The position numbers and the translations under genes are program-made. The notes beneath the pieces are model-generated. The model was not told the DNA's origin and made no database searches. It saw only the letters and a program-made list of their open reading frames with translations. From assembly GCA_037389465.1 (NCBI GenBank), contig JAZARR010000048.1, positions 434,001-498,000 of the forward strand: a stretch of 64,000 nucleotides of DNA. The letters are read 5' to 3'. Shown one piece after another: positions 23,255 to 37,250 of this stretch. Position 1 is the first letter of the stretch. Each line of letters begins with the position of its first letter. This DNA comes from Baylisascaris procyonis. Taxonomy: Eukaryota; Nematoda; Chromadorea; Rhabditida; Ascarididae.

Positions 23255-23286
<32 letters not shown>

Positions 23287-23469
23287 GGGCGTTAACCGAT
23301 TGCGCCACGGAAGCTCTGGAGGCAGATCTCATCATGAAATGTTCTACAGATATTCGTTATGAGCTTTTCTCAAAAAAGACTGATGATGGGCCTTCCTGCC
23401 TGCGAAGTTTTTCAACCTGAAACAAAAGAATGCCGCCCCTTGATGGGCTTGAACCACCAACATTTCGAC

Positions 23470-23504
<35 letters not shown>

Positions 23505-23646
23505 AGCCCTCGAGTCAGATCTCATCTAGGAATGTTCTACAGACACTCCGTTATGAGGTTTTCTCAAAAAAGGCTGATGATGGGCATTCCTGTCTGCGAA
23601 GTTTTCAACCTGCAATGAAAAAGACCTCTCCCGGACGGGCTTGAAG

Positions 23647-23696
<50 letters not shown>

Positions 23697-23835
23697 AGCT
23701 CGGGAGTCAGATCTCATCCTGAAATGTTCTGCAGATACTCGGTTATGTTCCGAGAGCTTTTCTCAGAAAAGGCTGATGATGGGCGTCCTTCCCTTCGAAG
23801 TTTTTCAACCTGGAATGAAAAAAACCGCTCCCGGA

Positions 23836-23896
<61 letters not shown>

Positions 23897-24029
23897 AGCC
23901 CGGGAGTCATATCTCATCCTGAAATGTTCTACAGATACTCCGTTGTGAGCTTTTCTGAAAAAAGGCTGATGATGGGCATCCCTGCCTGCGAAGTTTTTCA
24001 ACCTGGAATAATACAATGCCGCTCCCGGA

Positions 24030-24075
<46 letters not shown>

Positions 24076-24461
24076 GGATTGCGCCACGGAAGCTCGAGAG
24101 TCAGATCTCATCCTGAAATGTTCCACAGGTGCTCCGTTATGTTCTGAGAGCTTTTCTCAAAAAAGACTGGTGATGGGCCCTCCTGCCTGCGAAGTTTTTC
24201 AACCTGAAATAAAAGAACGCCGCTCCTGGATGGGCTTGAACCACCAACCTTTCGGTTAATAGCCGAACGCGGTAACCGATTGCGCCACGGAAGCTCGAGA
24301 GTCAGATCTCATCCTGAAATGTTCCACAGGTGCTCCGTTATGTTCTGAGAGCTTTTCTCAAAAAAGACTGGTGATGGGCCCTCCTGCCTGCGAAGTTTTT
24401 CAACCTGAAATAAAAGAACGCCGCTCCTGGATGGGCTTGAACCACCAACCTTTCGGTTAAT

Positions 24462-24492
<31 letters not shown>

Positions 24493-24626
24493 AGCTCGAG
24501 AGTCAAATCTCATCCTGAAATGTTCTACAGGTACTCCGTTATGTTCTGGGAGCTTTTCTCAAAAAAGACTGATGATGGACCTTCCTGCCTGCGAAGTTTT
24601 TCAACCTGGAATGAAAGAATGCCGCT

Positions 24627-24673
<47 letters not shown>

Positions 24674-24842
24674 GTAACCGATTGCGCCACGGAAGCTCGC
24701 TATTCAGATCTCATCCTGAAATGTTCTGCAGATACTCCGTTATGTTCTGCTGAGATGGGCATTTTCTCAAAAAGACGCCGATGATGGAGTCATCTCCTGC
24801 CTGCGAAGTTTTTCAACCTGGAATGAAAAACCGCTTAACGGA

Positions 24843-24903
<61 letters not shown>

Positions 24904-25040
24904 AGCTCGAGAGTCAGATCTCATCCGTTATGAATTTTCTACAGATACTCCGTTATGAGGTTTTCTCAAAAAATGGCTGATGATGGGCATTCCTGCCTGC
25001 GAAGTTTTTCAACCTGGAATAAAAGAATGCCGCTCCGGGA

Positions 25041-25101
<61 letters not shown>

Positions 25102-25220
25102 AGCTCGGGAGGAGATCTCACCTGAGATGTTCTACAGATACTCCGTTATGAGCTTTTCTCAAAAAAGACTGATGATGGGCATTCCTGCTAGAAGTTTTTC
25201 AACCTGGAATAAAAGAATGC

Positions 25221-25224
25221 CGCT

Positions 25225-25271
<47 letters not shown>

Positions 25272-25461
25272 GTAACCGATTGCGCCACGGAAGCTCGAGA
25301 GTCAGATCTCATCCTGAAATGTTCCACAGGTGCTCCGTTATGTTCTGAGAGCTTTTCTCAAAAAAGACTGGTGATGGGCCCTCCTGCCTGCGAAGTTTTT
25401 CAACCTGAAATAAAAGAACGCCGCTCCTGGATGGGCTTGAACCACCAACCTTTCGGTTAAT

Positions 25462-25492
<31 letters not shown>

Positions 25493-25827
25493 AGCTCGAG
25501 AGTCAAATCTCATCCTGAAATGTTCTACAGGTACTCCGTTATGTTCTGGGAGCTTTTCTCAAAAAAGACTGATGATGGGCCTTCCTGCCTGCGAAGTTTT
25601 TCAACCTGACATAAAAGAATGCCGCTCCTGGATGGGCTTGAACCACCAACCTTTCGGTTAACGGCCGAACGCGCTAACCGATTGCGGCACGGAAGCTCGC
25701 TATTCAGATCTCATCCTGAAATGTTCTGCAGATACTCCGTTATGAGTTTTCTCAAAAACCGCTGATGATGGGCATCCCTGCCTGCGAAGTTTTTCAACCT
25801 GAAATGAAAAAGACCGCTCCCGGATTT

Positions 25828-25858
<31 letters not shown>

Positions 25859-26210
25859 CAACGGGGTAACCGATTTCGCCACGGAAGCTCGAGAGTCAGA
25901 TCTCATCCTGGAATTTTCTACAGATACTTGGTTATGAGGTTTTCTCAAAAAAAACCTGATGATGGGCATCCTTGCCTTCGAAGTTTTTCAACCTGGAATG
26001 AAAAAGCCGCTCCCGGATGGTCTTGAACCACCAACCTTTCGTTTAACAGCCGAGAGCGTTAACCGATTGCGCCACGGAAGCTCTGGAGGCAGATCTCATC
26101 ATGAAATGTTCTACAGATATTCGTTATGAGCTTTTCTCAAAAAAGACTGATGATGGGCCTTCCTGCCTGCGAAGTTTTTCAACCTGAAACAAAAGAATGC
26201 CGCTCCTGGA

Positions 26211-26271
<61 letters not shown>

Positions 26272-26622
26272 AGCTCGAGAGTCAGATCTCATTTCTGAAT
26301 TTTCTAGACATACTCCGCTATGAATATTTCTCAAAAAAGGCTGATGATGGGCATTCCTGCCTTCGAAGTTTTTCAACCTGGAATGAAAAAAACGGCTCCT
26401 GGATGGGCTTGAACCACCAACTTTTCGGTTAACAGCTGAACGCGCTAACCGATTGCGCCACGGAAGCTCGAGAGTCAGATCTCATCCTGAAATGTCCTAC
26501 AGATACTCCGTTATGTTCTCTGAGCTTTTTTGAAAAAAGACCGATGATGGACATTCCTGCCTTCGAAGTTTTTCAACCTGGAATGAAAAAAACCCCTCCC
26601 GGATGGGATTGAACCACCAACT

Positions 26623-26664
<42 letters not shown>

Positions 26665-26810
26665 AGCTCGCGAGTCAGATCTCATCCTGGAATTTTCTAA
26701 AGATACTCCGTTATGAGGTTTTCTCAAAAAAGGCTGATGATGGGCATTCCTGCCTGCGAAGTTTTTCAACCTGCAATGAAAAAGCCGCTCCCCGATGAGC
26801 TTGAACCACA

Positions 26811-26856
<46 letters not shown>

Positions 26857-27187
26857 AGCTCGGGAGTCCGATCTCATCCTGAAATGTTCTACAGATACTC
26901 CGTTATGTTCTGAGAGGTTTTCTCAAAAAAGACTGATGATGGGAATTCCTGTCTGCGAAGTTTTCAACCTGCAATGAAAAAGACCTCTCCCGGACGCGCT
27001 TGAACCAGCAACCTTTCGGTTAACAGCCGAACGCGCTGACCGATTGCGCCACGGAAGCTTGCGAGTCAGATCTCGTCCTGGAATTTTCTACAGATACTCC
27101 GTTATGAGGTTTTCTCAAAAAAGGCTGATGATGGGCATCCCTGCCTGCGAAGTTTTTCAACCTGGAATAATGGAATGCCGCTCCCGT

Positions 27188-27231
<44 letters not shown>

Positions 27232-27383
27232 GACCGATTGCGCCACGGAAGCTTGCGAGTCAGATCTCGTCCTGGAATTTTCTACAGATACTCCGTTATG
27301 AGGTTTTCTCAAAAAAGGCTGATGATGGGCATCCCTGCCTGCGAAGTTTTCAACCTGCAATGAAAAAGACCTCTCCCGGACGC

Positions 27384-27441
<58 letters not shown>

Positions 27442-27571
27442 AGCTCGAGAGTCAGATCTCATCTTTGAATTTTCTAGAGATACTCTGTTATGAGTTTTTC
27501 TCAAAAAAGGCTGATGATGGGCATTCCTGCCTGCGAAGTTTCTCAACCTGGAATAAAAGAATGCCGCTCCG

Positions 27572-27624
<53 letters not shown>

Positions 27625-27768
27625 GGCGCCACGGAAGCTCGGGAGTGAGATCTCACCTGAGATGTTCTACAGATACTCGGTTATGTTCTGAGAGCTTTTC
27701 TCAGAAAAGGCTGATGATGGGCATTCCTGCTTGCGAAGTTTTTCAACCTGGAATAAAAGAATGCCGCT

Positions 27769-27815
<47 letters not shown>

Positions 27816-27838
27816 ATAACCGATTGCGCCACGGAAGC
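25221..27838 (-). repeat. 2.6-kb segment duplicated 7.64 kb away
   Basis: Units 25258 to 27802 recur as 32897 to 35440 with a constant shift of 7638-7639 bp (39 units). Shared marks include CAGATTTC-like T-arm changes, AATATTTCTC spacer, AAACCCCTCCCGGATGGGAT, CCCCGATG (GAGC or GGGC) and the GACGCGCTTGAACCAGC unit. The match ends near 28002/35634. Confidence 0.82.
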
Positions 27839-28176
27839 CCGCAAGTCAGATCTCATCCTGGAATGTTCTACAGATACTCCGTTATGTCCTCTGAGCTTTT
27901 TTGAAAAAAGACCGATGATGGACATTCCTGCCTTCGAAGTTTTTCAACCTGGAATGAAAAAAAACCCTCCCGGATGGGATTGAACCACAAACTTTTCGGT
28001 TAACAGCCGAACGCGCTGACCGATTGCGCCACGGAAGCTTGTGAGTCAGATCTCGTCCTGGAATGTTCTACAGATACTCCGTTATGTTCTGAGAGGTTTT
28101 CTCAAAAAAGACTGATGATGGGAATTCCTGTCTGCGAAGTTTTCAACCTGCAATGAAAAAGACCTCTCCCGGACGC

Positions 28177-28216
<40 letters not shown>

Positions 28217-28361
28217 GACCGATTGCGCCACGGAAGCTTGCGAGTCAGATCTCGTCCTGGAATTTTCTACAGATACTCCGTTATGAGGTTTTCTCAAAAA
28301 AGGCTGATGATGGGCATCCCTGCCTGCGAAGTTTTTCAACCTGGAATAATGGAATGCCGCT

Positions 28362-28396
<35 letters not shown>

Positions 28397-28586
28397 TAGC
28401 TGAACGCGCTAACCGATTGCGCCACGGAAGCTCGAGAGTCAGATCTCATCCTGGAATTTTCTACAGATACTTGGTTATGAGGTTTTCTCAAAAAAGACTG
28501 ATGATGGGCCTTCCTGCCTGCGAAGTTTTTCAACCTGAAACAAAAGAATGCCGCCCCTTGATGGGCTTGAACCACCAACATTTCGA

Positions 28587-28622
<36 letters not shown>

Positions 28623-28764
28623 AGCCCTCGAGTCAGATCTCATCTAGGAATGTTCTACAGACACTCCGTTATGAGGTTTTCTCAAAAAAGGCTGATGATG
28701 GGCATTCCTGTCTGCGAAGTTTTCAACCTGCAATGAAAAAGACCTCTCCCGGACGGGCTTGAAG

Positions 28765-28814
<50 letters not shown>

Positions 28815-29147
28815 AGCTCGGGAGTCAGATCTCATCCTGAAATGTTCTGCAGATACTCGGTTATGTTCCGAGAGCTTTTCTCAGAAAAGGCTGATGATGG
28901 GCGTCCTTCCCTTCGAAGTTTTTCAACCTGGAATGAAAAAAACCGCTCTCGGATGGGCTTGAACCACCAACCTTTCGGTTAACGGCCGAACGCGCTAACC
29001 GATTGCGCCACGGAAGCCCGGGAGTCATATCTCATCCTGAAATGTTCTACAGATACTCCGTTGTGAGCTTTTCTGAAAAAAGGCTGATGATGGGCATCCC
29101 TGCCTGCGAAGTTTTTCAACCTGGAATAATACAATGCCGCTCCCGGA

Positions 29148-29193
<46 letters not shown>

Positions 29194-29378
29194 GGATTGC
29201 GCCACGGAAGCTCGAGAGTCAGATCTCATCCTGAAATGTTCCACAGGTGCTCCGTTATGTTCTGAGAGCTTTTCTCAAAAAAGACTGGTGATGGGCCCTC
29301 CTGCCTGCGAAGTTTTTCAACCTGAAATAAAAGAACGCCGCTCCTGGATGGGCTTGAACCACCAACCTTTCGGTTAAT

Positions 29379-29409
<31 letters not shown>

Positions 29410-29543
29410 AGCTCGAGAGTCAAATCTCATCCTGAAATGTTCTACAGGTACTCCGTTATGTTCTGGGAGCTTTTCTCAAAAAAGACTGATGATGGGCCTT
29501 CCTGCCTGCGAAGTTTTTCAACCTGGAATGAAAGAATGCCGCT

Positions 29544-29590
<47 letters not shown>

Positions 29591-29744
29591 GTAACCGATT
29601 GCGCCACGGAAGCTCGCTATTCAGATCTCATCCTGAAATGTTCTGCAGATACTCCGTTATGAGTTTTCTCAAAAACCGCTGATGATGGGCATCCCTGCCT
29701 GCGAAGTTTTTCAACCTGGAATGAAAAAGACCGCTCCCGGATTT

Positions 29745-29775
<31 letters not shown>

Positions 29776-29937
29776 CTACGGGGTAACCGATTTCGCCACG
29801 GAAGCTCGAGAGTCAGATCTCATCCTGGAATTTTCTACAGATACTTGGTTATGAGGTTTTCTCAAAAAAACCTGATGATGGGCATCCTTGCCTTCGAAGT
29901 TTTTCAACCTGGAATGAAAAAGCCGCTCCCGGATGGT

Positions 29938-29969
<32 letters not shown>

Positions 29970-30151
29970 GGGCGTTAACCGATTGCGCCACGGAAGCTCT
30001 GGAGGCAGATCTCATCATGAAATGTTCTACAGATATTCGTTATGAGCTTTTCTCAAAAAAGACTGATGATGGGCCTTCCTGCCTGCGAAGTTTTTCAACC
30101 TGAAACAAAAGAATGCCGCCCCTTGATGGGCTTGAACCACCAACATTTCGA

Positions 30152-30187
<36 letters not shown>

Positions 30188-30329
30188 AGCCCTCGAGTCA
30201 GATCTCATCTAGGAATGTTCTACAGACACTCCGTTATGAGGTTTTCTCAAAAAAGGCTGATGATGGGCACTCCTGTCTGCGAAGTTTTCAACCTGCAATG
30301 AAAAAGACCTCTCCCGGACGGGCTTGAAG

Positions 30330-30379
<50 letters not shown>

Positions 30380-30508
30380 AGCTCGGGAGTCAGATCTCAT
30401 CCTGAAATGTTCTGCAGATACTCGGTTATGTTCCGAGAGCTTTTCTCAGAAAAGGCTGATGATGGGCGTCCTTCCCTTCGAAGTTTTTCAACCTGGAATG
30501 AAAAAAAC

Positions 30509-30547
30509 CGCTCCCGGATGGGCTTGAACCACCAACCTTTCGGTTAG

Positions 30548-30579
<32 letters not shown>

Positions 30580-30582
30580 AGC
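30509..30582 (-). tRNA. tRNA-Asn body with Ser anticodon GCT
   Basis: The antisense loop reads TTAGCAG, so the minus-strand loop is CTGCTAA and the anticodon is GCT (codons AGC and AGT) rather than GTT. Everything else is intact: acceptor, D and anticodon stems pair, the T stem has one G-U, the discriminator is G, and a seven-T terminator lies at 30501-30507. It lacks the long variable arm that seryl-tRNA synthetase requires, so charging with Ser is unlikely. It may be a silent or mischarged variant. Confidence 0.8.
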
Positions 30583-30709
30583 CCGGGAGTCATATCTCAT
30601 CCTGAAATGTTCTACAGATACTCCGTTGTGAGCTTTTCTGAAAAAAGGCTGATGATTGGCATTCCTGCCTGCGAAGTTTCTCAACCTGGAATAAAAGAAT
30701 GCCGCTCCG

Positions 30710-30762
<53 letters not shown>

Positions 30763-30906
30763 GGCGCCACGGAAGCTCGGGAGTGAGATCTCACCTGAGA
30801 TGTTCTACAGATACTCGGTTATGTTCTGAGAGCTTTTCTCAGAAAAGGCTGATGATGGGCATTCCTGCTTGCGAAGTTTTTCAACCTGGAATAAAAGAAT
30901 GCCGCT

Positions 30907-30953
<47 letters not shown>

Positions 30954-31143
30954 GTAACCGATTGCGCCACGGAAGCTCGAGAGTCAGATCTCATCCTGAA
31001 ATGTTCCACAGGTGCTCCGTTATGTTCTGAGAGCTTTTCTCAAAAAAGACTGGTGATGGGCCCTCCTGCCTGCGAAGTTTTTCAACCTGAAATAAAAGAA
31101 CGCCGCTCCTGGATGGGCTTGAACCACCAACCTTTCGGTTAAT

Positions 31144-31174
<31 letters not shown>

Positions 31175-31509
31175 AGCTCGAGAGTCAAATCTCATCCTGA
31201 AATGTTCTACAGGTACTCCGTTATGTTCTGGGAGCTTTTCTCAAAAAAGACTGATGATGGGCCTTCCTGCCTGCGAAGTTTTTCAACCTGAAATAAAAGA
31301 ATGCCGCTCCTGGATGGGCTTGAACCACCAACCTTTCGGTTAACGGCCGAACGCGCTAACCGATTGCGGCACGGAAGCTCGCTATTCAGATCTCATCCTG
31401 AAATGTTCTGCAGATACTCCGTTATGAGTTTTCTCAAAAACCGCTGATGATGGGCATCCCTGCCTGCGAAGTTTTTCAACCTGAAATGAAAAAGACCGCT
31501 CCCGGATTT

Positions 31510-31540
<31 letters not shown>

Positions 31541-31880
31541 CAACGGGGTAACCGATTTCGCCACGGAAGCTCGCTATTCAGATCTCATCCTGAAATGTTC
31601 TGCAGATACTCCGTTATGAGTTTTCTCAAAAACCGCTGATGATGGGCATCCCTGCCTGCGAAGTTTTTCAACCTGGAATGAAAAAGACCGCTCCCGGATT
31701 TGCTTGAACCACCAGCCTTTCGGTTAACAGCCCTACGGGGTAACCGATTTCGCCACGGAAGCTCGAGAGTCAGATCTCATCCTGGAATTTTCTACAGATA
31801 CTTGGTTATGAGGTTTTCTCAAAAAAACCTGATGATGGGCATCCTTGCCTTCGAAGTTTTTCAACCTGGAATGAAAAAGC

Positions 31881-31954
31881 CGCTCCCGGATGGTCTTGAA
31901 CCACCAACCTTTCGGTTAGCAGCCGAGGGCGTTAACCGATTGCGCCACGGAAGC
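31881..31954 (-). pseudogene. tRNA-Asn-like pseudogene with GCT anticodon
   Basis: The loop is again CTGCTAA (GCT), but the 5' anticodon strand and the D-stem 3' strand are broken (antisense CAGCCGAGGGCGTTAACC). It is the equivalent of the unit at 23278 and 29961, which keep GTT. The GCT change here is therefore independent of the one at 30546, or was moved by gene conversion. Confidence 0.75.
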
Positions 31955-32108
31955 TCTGGAGGCAGATCTCATCATGAAATGTTCTACAGATATTCGTTAT
32001 GAGCTTTTCTCAAAAAAGACTGATGATGGGCCTTCCTGCCTGCGAAGTTTTTCAACCTGAAACAAAAGAATGCCGCCCCTTGATGGGCTTGAACCACCAA
32101 CATTTCGA

Positions 32109-32144
<36 letters not shown>

Positions 32145-32286
32145 AGCCCTCGAGTCAGATCTCATCTAGGAATGTTCTACAGACACTCCGTTATGAGGTT
32201 TTCTCAAAAAAGGCTGATGATGGGCACTCCTGTCTGCGAAGTTTTCAACCTGCAATGAAAAAGACCTCTCCCGGACGGGCTTGAAG

Positions 32287-32336
<50 letters not shown>

Positions 32337-32475
32337 AGCTCGGGAGTCAGATCTCATCCTGAAATGTTCTGCAGATACTCGGTTATGTTCCGAGAGCTTT
32401 TCTCAGAAAAGGCTGATGATGGGCGTCCTTCCCTTCGAAGTTTTTCAACCTGGAATGAAAAAAACCGCTCCCGGA

Positions 32476-32536
<61 letters not shown>

Positions 32537-32671
32537 AGCCCGGGAGTCATATCTCATCCTGAAATGTTCTACAGATACTCCGTTGTGAGCTTTTCTGAAA
32601 AAAGGCTGATGATTGGCATTCCTGCCTGCGAAGTTTCTCAACCTGGAATAAAAGAATGCCGCTCCGGGGTA

Positions 32672-32719
<48 letters not shown>

Positions 32720-32863
32720 GGCGCCACGGAAGCTCGGGAGTGAGATCTCACCTGAGATGTTCTACAGATACTCGGTTATGTTCTGAGAGCTTTTCTCAGA
32801 AAAGGCTGATGATGGGCATTCCTGCTTGCGAAGTTTTTCAACCTGGAATAAAAGAATGCCGCT

Positions 32864-32910
<47 letters not shown>

Positions 32911-33100
32911 GTAACCGATTGCGCCACGGAAGCTCGAGAGTCAGATCTCATCCTGAAATGTTCCACAGGTGCTCCGTTATGTTCTGAGAGCTTTTCTCAA
33001 AAAAGACTGGTGATGGGCCCTCCTGCCTGCGAAGTTTTTCAACCTGAAATAAAAGAACGCCGCTCCTGGATGGGCTTGAACCACCAACCTTTCGGTTAAT

Positions 33101-33131
<31 letters not shown>

Positions 33132-33466
33132 AGCTCGAGAGTCAAATCTCATCCTGAAATGTTCTACAGGTACTCCGTTATGTTCTGGGAGCTTTTCTCA
33201 AAAAAGACTGATGATGGGCCTTCCTGCCTGCGAAGTTTTTCAACCTGAAATAAAAGAATGCCGCTCCTGGATGGGCTTGAACCACCAACCTTTCGGTTAA
33301 CGGCCGAACGCGCTAACCGATTGCGGCACGGAAGCTCGCTATTCAGATCTCATCCTGAAATGTTCTGCAGATACTCCGTTATGAGTTTTCTCAAAAACCG
33401 CTGATGATGGGCATCCCTGCCTGCGAAGTTTTTCAACCTGAAATGAAAAAGACCGCTCCCGGATTT

Positions 33467-33497
<31 letters not shown>

Positions 33498-33848
33498 CAA
33501 CGGGCTAACCGATTTCGCCACGGAAGCTCGAGAGTCAGATCTCATCCTGGAATTTTCTACAGATACTTGGTTATGAGGTTTTCTCAAAAAAACCTGATGA
33601 TGGACATCCTTGCCTTCGAAGTTTTTCAACCTGGAATGAAAAAGCCGCTCCCGGATGGTCTTGAACTACCAACCTTTCGGTTAACAGCCGAGAGCGTTAA
33701 CCGATTGCGCCACGGAAGCTCTGGAGGCAGATCTCATCATGAAATGTTCTACAGATATTCGTTATGAGCTTTTCTCAAAAAAGACTGATGATGGGCCTTC
33801 CTGCCTGCGAAGTTTTTCAACCTGAAACAAAAGAATGCCGCTCCTGGA

Positions 33849-33909
<61 letters not shown>

Positions 33910-34260
33910 AGCTCGAGAGTCAGATCTCATTTCTGAATTTTCTAGACATACTCCGCTATGAATATTTCTCAAAAAAGGCTGATGATGGGCATTCCTGCCT
34001 TCGAAGTTTTTCAACCTGGAATGAAAAAAACGGCTCCTGGATGGGCTTGAACCACCAACTTTTCGGTTAACAGCTGAACGCGCTAACCGATTGCGCCACG
34101 GAAGCTCGAGAGTCAGATCTCATCCTGAAATGTCCTACAGATACTCCGTTATGTTCTCTGAGCTTTTTTGAAAAAAGACCGATGATGGACATTCCTGCCT
34201 TCGAAGTTTTTCAACCTGGAATGAAAAAAACCCCTCCCGGATGGGATTGAACCACCAACT

Positions 34261-34302
<42 letters not shown>

Positions 34303-34448
34303 AGCTCGCGAGTCAGATCTCATCCTGGAATTTTCTAAAGATACTCCGTTATGAGGTTTTCTCAAAAAAGGCTGATGATGGGCATTCCTGCCTGCGAAGT
34401 TTTTCAACCTGCAATGAAAAAGCCGCTCCCCGATGGGCTTGAACCACA

Positions 34449-34494
<46 letters not shown>

Positions 34495-34820
34495 AGCTCG
34501 GGAGTCCGATCTCATCCTGAAATGTTCTACAGATACTCCGTTATGTTCTGAGAGGTTTTCTCAAAAAAGACTGATGATGGGAATTCCTGTCTGCGAAGTT
34601 TTCAACCTGCAATGAAAAAGACCTCTCCCGGACGCGCTTGAACCAGCAACCTTTCGGTTAACAGCCGAACGCGCTGACCGATTGCGCCACGGAAGCTTGC
34701 GAGTCAGATCTCGTCCTGGAATTTTCTACAGATACTCCGTTGTGAGGTTTTCTCAAAAAAGGCTGATGATGGGCATCCCTGCCTGCGAAGTTTTTCAACC
34801 TGGAATAATGGAATGCCGCT

Positions 34821-34869
<49 letters not shown>

Positions 34870-35021
34870 GACCGATTGCGCCACGGAAGCTTGCGAGTCA
34901 GATCTCGTCCTGGAATTTTCTACAGATACTCCGTTATGAGGTTTTCTCAAAAAAGGCTGATGATGGGCATCCCTGCCTGCGAAGTTTTCAACCTGCAATG
35001 AAAAAGACCTCTCCCGGACGC

Positions 35022-35079
<58 letters not shown>

Positions 35080-35209
35080 AGCTCGAGAGTCAGATCTCAT
35101 CTTTGAATTTTCTAGAGATACTCCGTTATGAGTTTTTCTCAAAAAAGGCTGATGATGGGCATTCCTGCCTGCGAAGTTTCTCAACCTGGAATAAAAGAAT
35201 GCCGCTCCG

Positions 35210-35262
<53 letters not shown>

Positions 35263-35406
35263 GGCGCCACGGAAGCTCGGGAGTGAGATCTCACCTGAGA
35301 TGTTCTACAGATACTCGGTTATGTTCTGAGAGCTTTTCTCAGAAAAGGCTGATGATGGGCATTCCTGCTTGCGAAGTTTTTCAACCTGGAATAAAAGAAT
35401 GCCGCT

Positions 35407-35455
<49 letters not shown>

Positions 35456-35606
35456 GACCGATTGCGCCACGGAAGCTTGTGAGTCAGATCTCATCTTTGA
35501 ATTTTCTAGAGATACTCCGCTATGAATATTTCTCAAAAAAGGCTGATGATGGGCATCCCTGCATGCGAAGTTTTTCAACCTGGAATAATACAATGCCGCT
35601 CCGGGA

Positions 35607-35667
<61 letters not shown>

Positions 35668-35825
35668 AGCCCGCAAGTCAGATCTCATCCTGGAATGTTC
35701 TACAGATACTCCGTTATGTTCTCTGAGCTTTTTTGGAAAAAGACCGATGATGGACATTCCTGCCTTCGAAGTTTTTCAACCTGGAATGAAAAAAACCCCT
35801 CCCGGATGGGATTCAACCACCAACT

Positions 35826-35867
<42 letters not shown>

Positions 35868-36392
35868 AGCTCGCGAGTCAGATCTCATCCTGGAATTTTC
35901 TACAGATACTCCGTTATGAGGTTTTCTCAAAAAAGGCTGATGATGGGCATTCCTGCCTGCGAAGTTTTTCAACCTGGAGTAGTGGAATGCCGCTCCCGGG
36001 TGGGCTTCAACCACCAACCTTTCGGTTAACAGCTGAACGCGCTAACCGATTGCGCCACGGAAGCTCGAGAGTCAGATCTCATCCTGGAACGTTCTACAGA
36101 TACTCCGTTATGTTCTCAGAGCTTTTGTCAAGAAAGACCGATGATGGACATTCCTGCCTGCGAAGTTTTCCAACCTGGAATGAAGAAAACCGCTCCCGGA
36201 TGGGCTTGAACCACCAACCTTTCGGCTAACAGCCGAACGCGCTAACCGATTGCGTCACGGAAGGCCTCGAGTCGGGTCTCATCCTGAAATGTCCTAGAGA
36301 TACTCCGTTATGAGGTTTTCTCCAAAAAGGCTGATGATGGACATTCCTGCCTGCGAAGTTTTTCAACCTGGAATGAAAAAGCCGCTCCCGGA

Positions 36393-36453
<61 letters not shown>

Positions 36454-36612
36454 AGCTCGGGAGTCAGATCTCATCCTGAAATGTTCTACAGATACTCCGT
36501 TATGTTCTCTGAGCTTTTCTCAAAAAAGACTGATGATGGGCCTCCCTGCGTGCGAAGTTTTTCACCCTGAAATAAATGAACGCCGCTCCTGGATGGGCTT
36601 GAACCACCAACT

Positions 36613-36654
<42 letters not shown>

Positions 36655-36794
36655 AGCTCGCGAGTCATATCTCATCCTGGAATTTTCTACAGGTACTCCG
36701 TTATGTTCTGAGAGCTTTTCTCAAAAAAGACTGATTATGGGCGTTCCTGCCTGCGAAGTTTTTCAACCTGAAATAAAAGAATGCCGCGCCTGGA

Positions 36795-36855
<61 letters not shown>

Positions 36856-37179
36856 AGCTCGAGAGTCAGATCTCATCTCTGAATTTTCTAGAGATACTCC
36901 GCTATGAATATTTCTCAAAAAAGGCTGATGATGGGCATCCCTGCCTGCGAAGTTTTTCAACCTGGAATAATACAATGCCGCTCCGGGATGGGCTTGAACC
37001 ACCAACCCTTCGTTTAACAGCCGAACGTGCTAACAGATTGCGCCACGGAAGCTCGCGAGTCAGATCTCATCCTGAGATGTTCTACAGATACTCGGTTATG
37101 TTCTGAGAGCTTTTCTCAGAAAAGGCTGATGATGGGCATTCCTGCTTGCGAAGTTTTTCAACCTGGAATAAAAGAATGC

Positions 37180-37183
37180 CGCT

Positions 37184-37250
<67 letters not shown>

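Larger units (their letters stand above)
23157..33753 (-). repeat. tRNA-Asn satellite array, right part, units 1-54
   Basis: Continuation of the array after the retrotransposon. Antisense anticodon triplets start at 23278, 23471, 23663, 23863, 24057, 24258, 24459, 24660, 24870, 25068, 25258, 25459, 25660, 25852, 26045, 26238, 26431, 26631, 26823, 27022, 27216, 27408, 27602, 27802, 28002, 28201, 28395, 28589, 28781, 28981, 29175, 29376, 29577, 29769, 29961, 30154, 30346, 30546, 30740, 30940, 31141, 31342, 31534, 31726, 31918, 32111, 32303, 32503, 32697, 32897, 33098, 33299, 33491 and 33683. This stretch is built of long blocks repeated almost unchanged and holds many defective bodies: a broken anticodon stem at 29769 and 31726, a C33 loop at 25660, 28981, 31342 and 33299, and ATT anticodons at 24258, 24459, 25459, 28395, 29376, 31141 and 33098. 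Confidence 0.95.
28552..33753 (-). repeat. Higher-order repeat: 1.57- and 1.96-kb blocks anchored by a variant unit
   Basis: A unit with antisense CAACATTTCGATTAACAGCC marks block starts at 28589, 30154 and 32111 (1565 and 1957 bp apart), and a close relative, CATTTCGACTAACAG, lies at 23471. Within blocks the order of marks is the same: GAAGCACC T-arm unit, CCGGGAGTCATATC flank, GGCGCC D-arm unit, ATT unit, C33 unit, and the broken GGATTTGC unit. Confidence 0.82.
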
